A model generated the notes under the pieces. That model was not told the DNA's origin and made no database searches. It was given only the letters and a program-made list of their open reading frames with translations. Positions 6,387 through 6,647 of a DNA stretch of 6,647 bases are shown in pieces; position 1 is the stretch's first letter, and each line of letters begins with the position of its first letter. Location: assembly GCA_041639705.1 (NCBI GenBank), contig JBEQBT010000192.1:1-6647 (forward strand), written 5' to 3'. This DNA comes from JARDZI01 sp041639705. Lineage in GTDB: Bacteria > Bacillota > Clostridia > Clostridiales > Caloramatoraceae. The translations under genes and the position numbers were made by a program.

Positions 6387-6647
6387 TTGGAACCATCTCC
6401 ATTTCTGTTAATTCACCATCAAGTATATTTACAATGCGCTTTGCATGCTTTGCTATATTAATATCATGGGTTATCATAATAATAGTTCTGCCATCATGAT
6501 TTAGCTCCTCAAAAAGCTCCATAATCTGCTGCCCTGTCTTTTGATCAAGAGCTCCTGTAGGCTCATCTGCCAATAAAATTGTTGGCTCTGTTACAACGCT
6601 CCTGGCAATTGCAACACGCTGCATTTGGCCACCTGAAAGCTGGTTGG
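6379..6647 (-). CDS. ABC transporter ATP-binding protein (MacB/LolD-like), N-terminus cut by window edge
   Basis: Only the last 88 residues are visible, and the reading frame is open to the right edge, so the first visible codon is not the start. Counting from that codon, the ABC signature LSGGQ is at 3-7, followed by MQRVAIARS. Walker B ILLADEP ends with D27 and catalytic E28. The D-loop GALD is at 31-34 and the switch histidine H60 is in MITHD. The family is usually about 220-230 residues, so about 140, including Walker A and the Q-loop, lie outside. The wording VAIARSVVTEPTILLADEPTGALD is typical of the LolD/MacB/FtsE-like branch, which pairs with FtsX-type permeases such as the one that follows. 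Its TAG stop overlaps the permease start in ATGTTTAG, a sign of translational coupling. Confidence 0.94.
   Translation of the reverse strand, partial: NQLSGGQMQRVAIARSVVTEPTILLADEPTGALDQKTGQQIMELFEELNHDGRTIIMITHDINIAKHAKRIVNILDGELTEMEMVPNV

Overview
The window reads as a stretch of a low-GC Gram-positive chromosome, most likely a clostridial Firmicute. The signs are AT-rich coding sequence, strong AGGAGG-type ribosome binding sites, some GTG starts, very tight gene packing, and the families present (YesM/YesN-type and OmpR-type two-component systems, a MacB-type ABC exporter, a membrane-anchored sugar-binding-like protein). No species can be named from the sequence alone. All seven genes lie on the minus strand, so transcription runs from high to low coordinates. 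The genes at both window edges are cut.

Right part (6647 down to 3182) is one operon: the 3' end of an ABC transporter ATPase, a four-helix MacB/FtsX-type permease, an OmpR-family response regulator and a HAMP-containing sensor histidine kinase. Gaps are 8 bp of overlap, 13 bp and 18 bp. This is an exporter followed by its likely own two-component regulator. The operon start, and any adaptor protein gene, lie beyond the right edge.

Middle (3181 down to 3017) is the only sizeable non-coding stretch, about 165 bp. It holds a near-perfect 62-bp inverted repeat (24-bp arms) that touches the stop codon of the kinase and probably terminates the first operon. After it come an extended -10 promoter and the leader of the next operon.

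Left part (3016 down to 1) is a second operon: a periplasmic-binding-protein-like sensor held in the membrane by an N-terminal helix, a YesM/LytS-type histidine kinase with an extracytoplasmic sensor region, and the receiver domain of a YesN-type response regulator that runs off the left edge. Together they match the layout of three-component sugar-sensing systems such as XylFII-LytS-YesN of Clostridium beijerinckii: the binding protein detects a ligand outside the cell, passes this to the kinase across the membrane, and the regulator then probably controls a sugar transporter or catabolic operon. The ligand cannot be read from this sequence.

I did not find a clearly undescribed system. The points most worth following are the palindromic element with two possible pairing registers, and the ligand and target of the three-component system.
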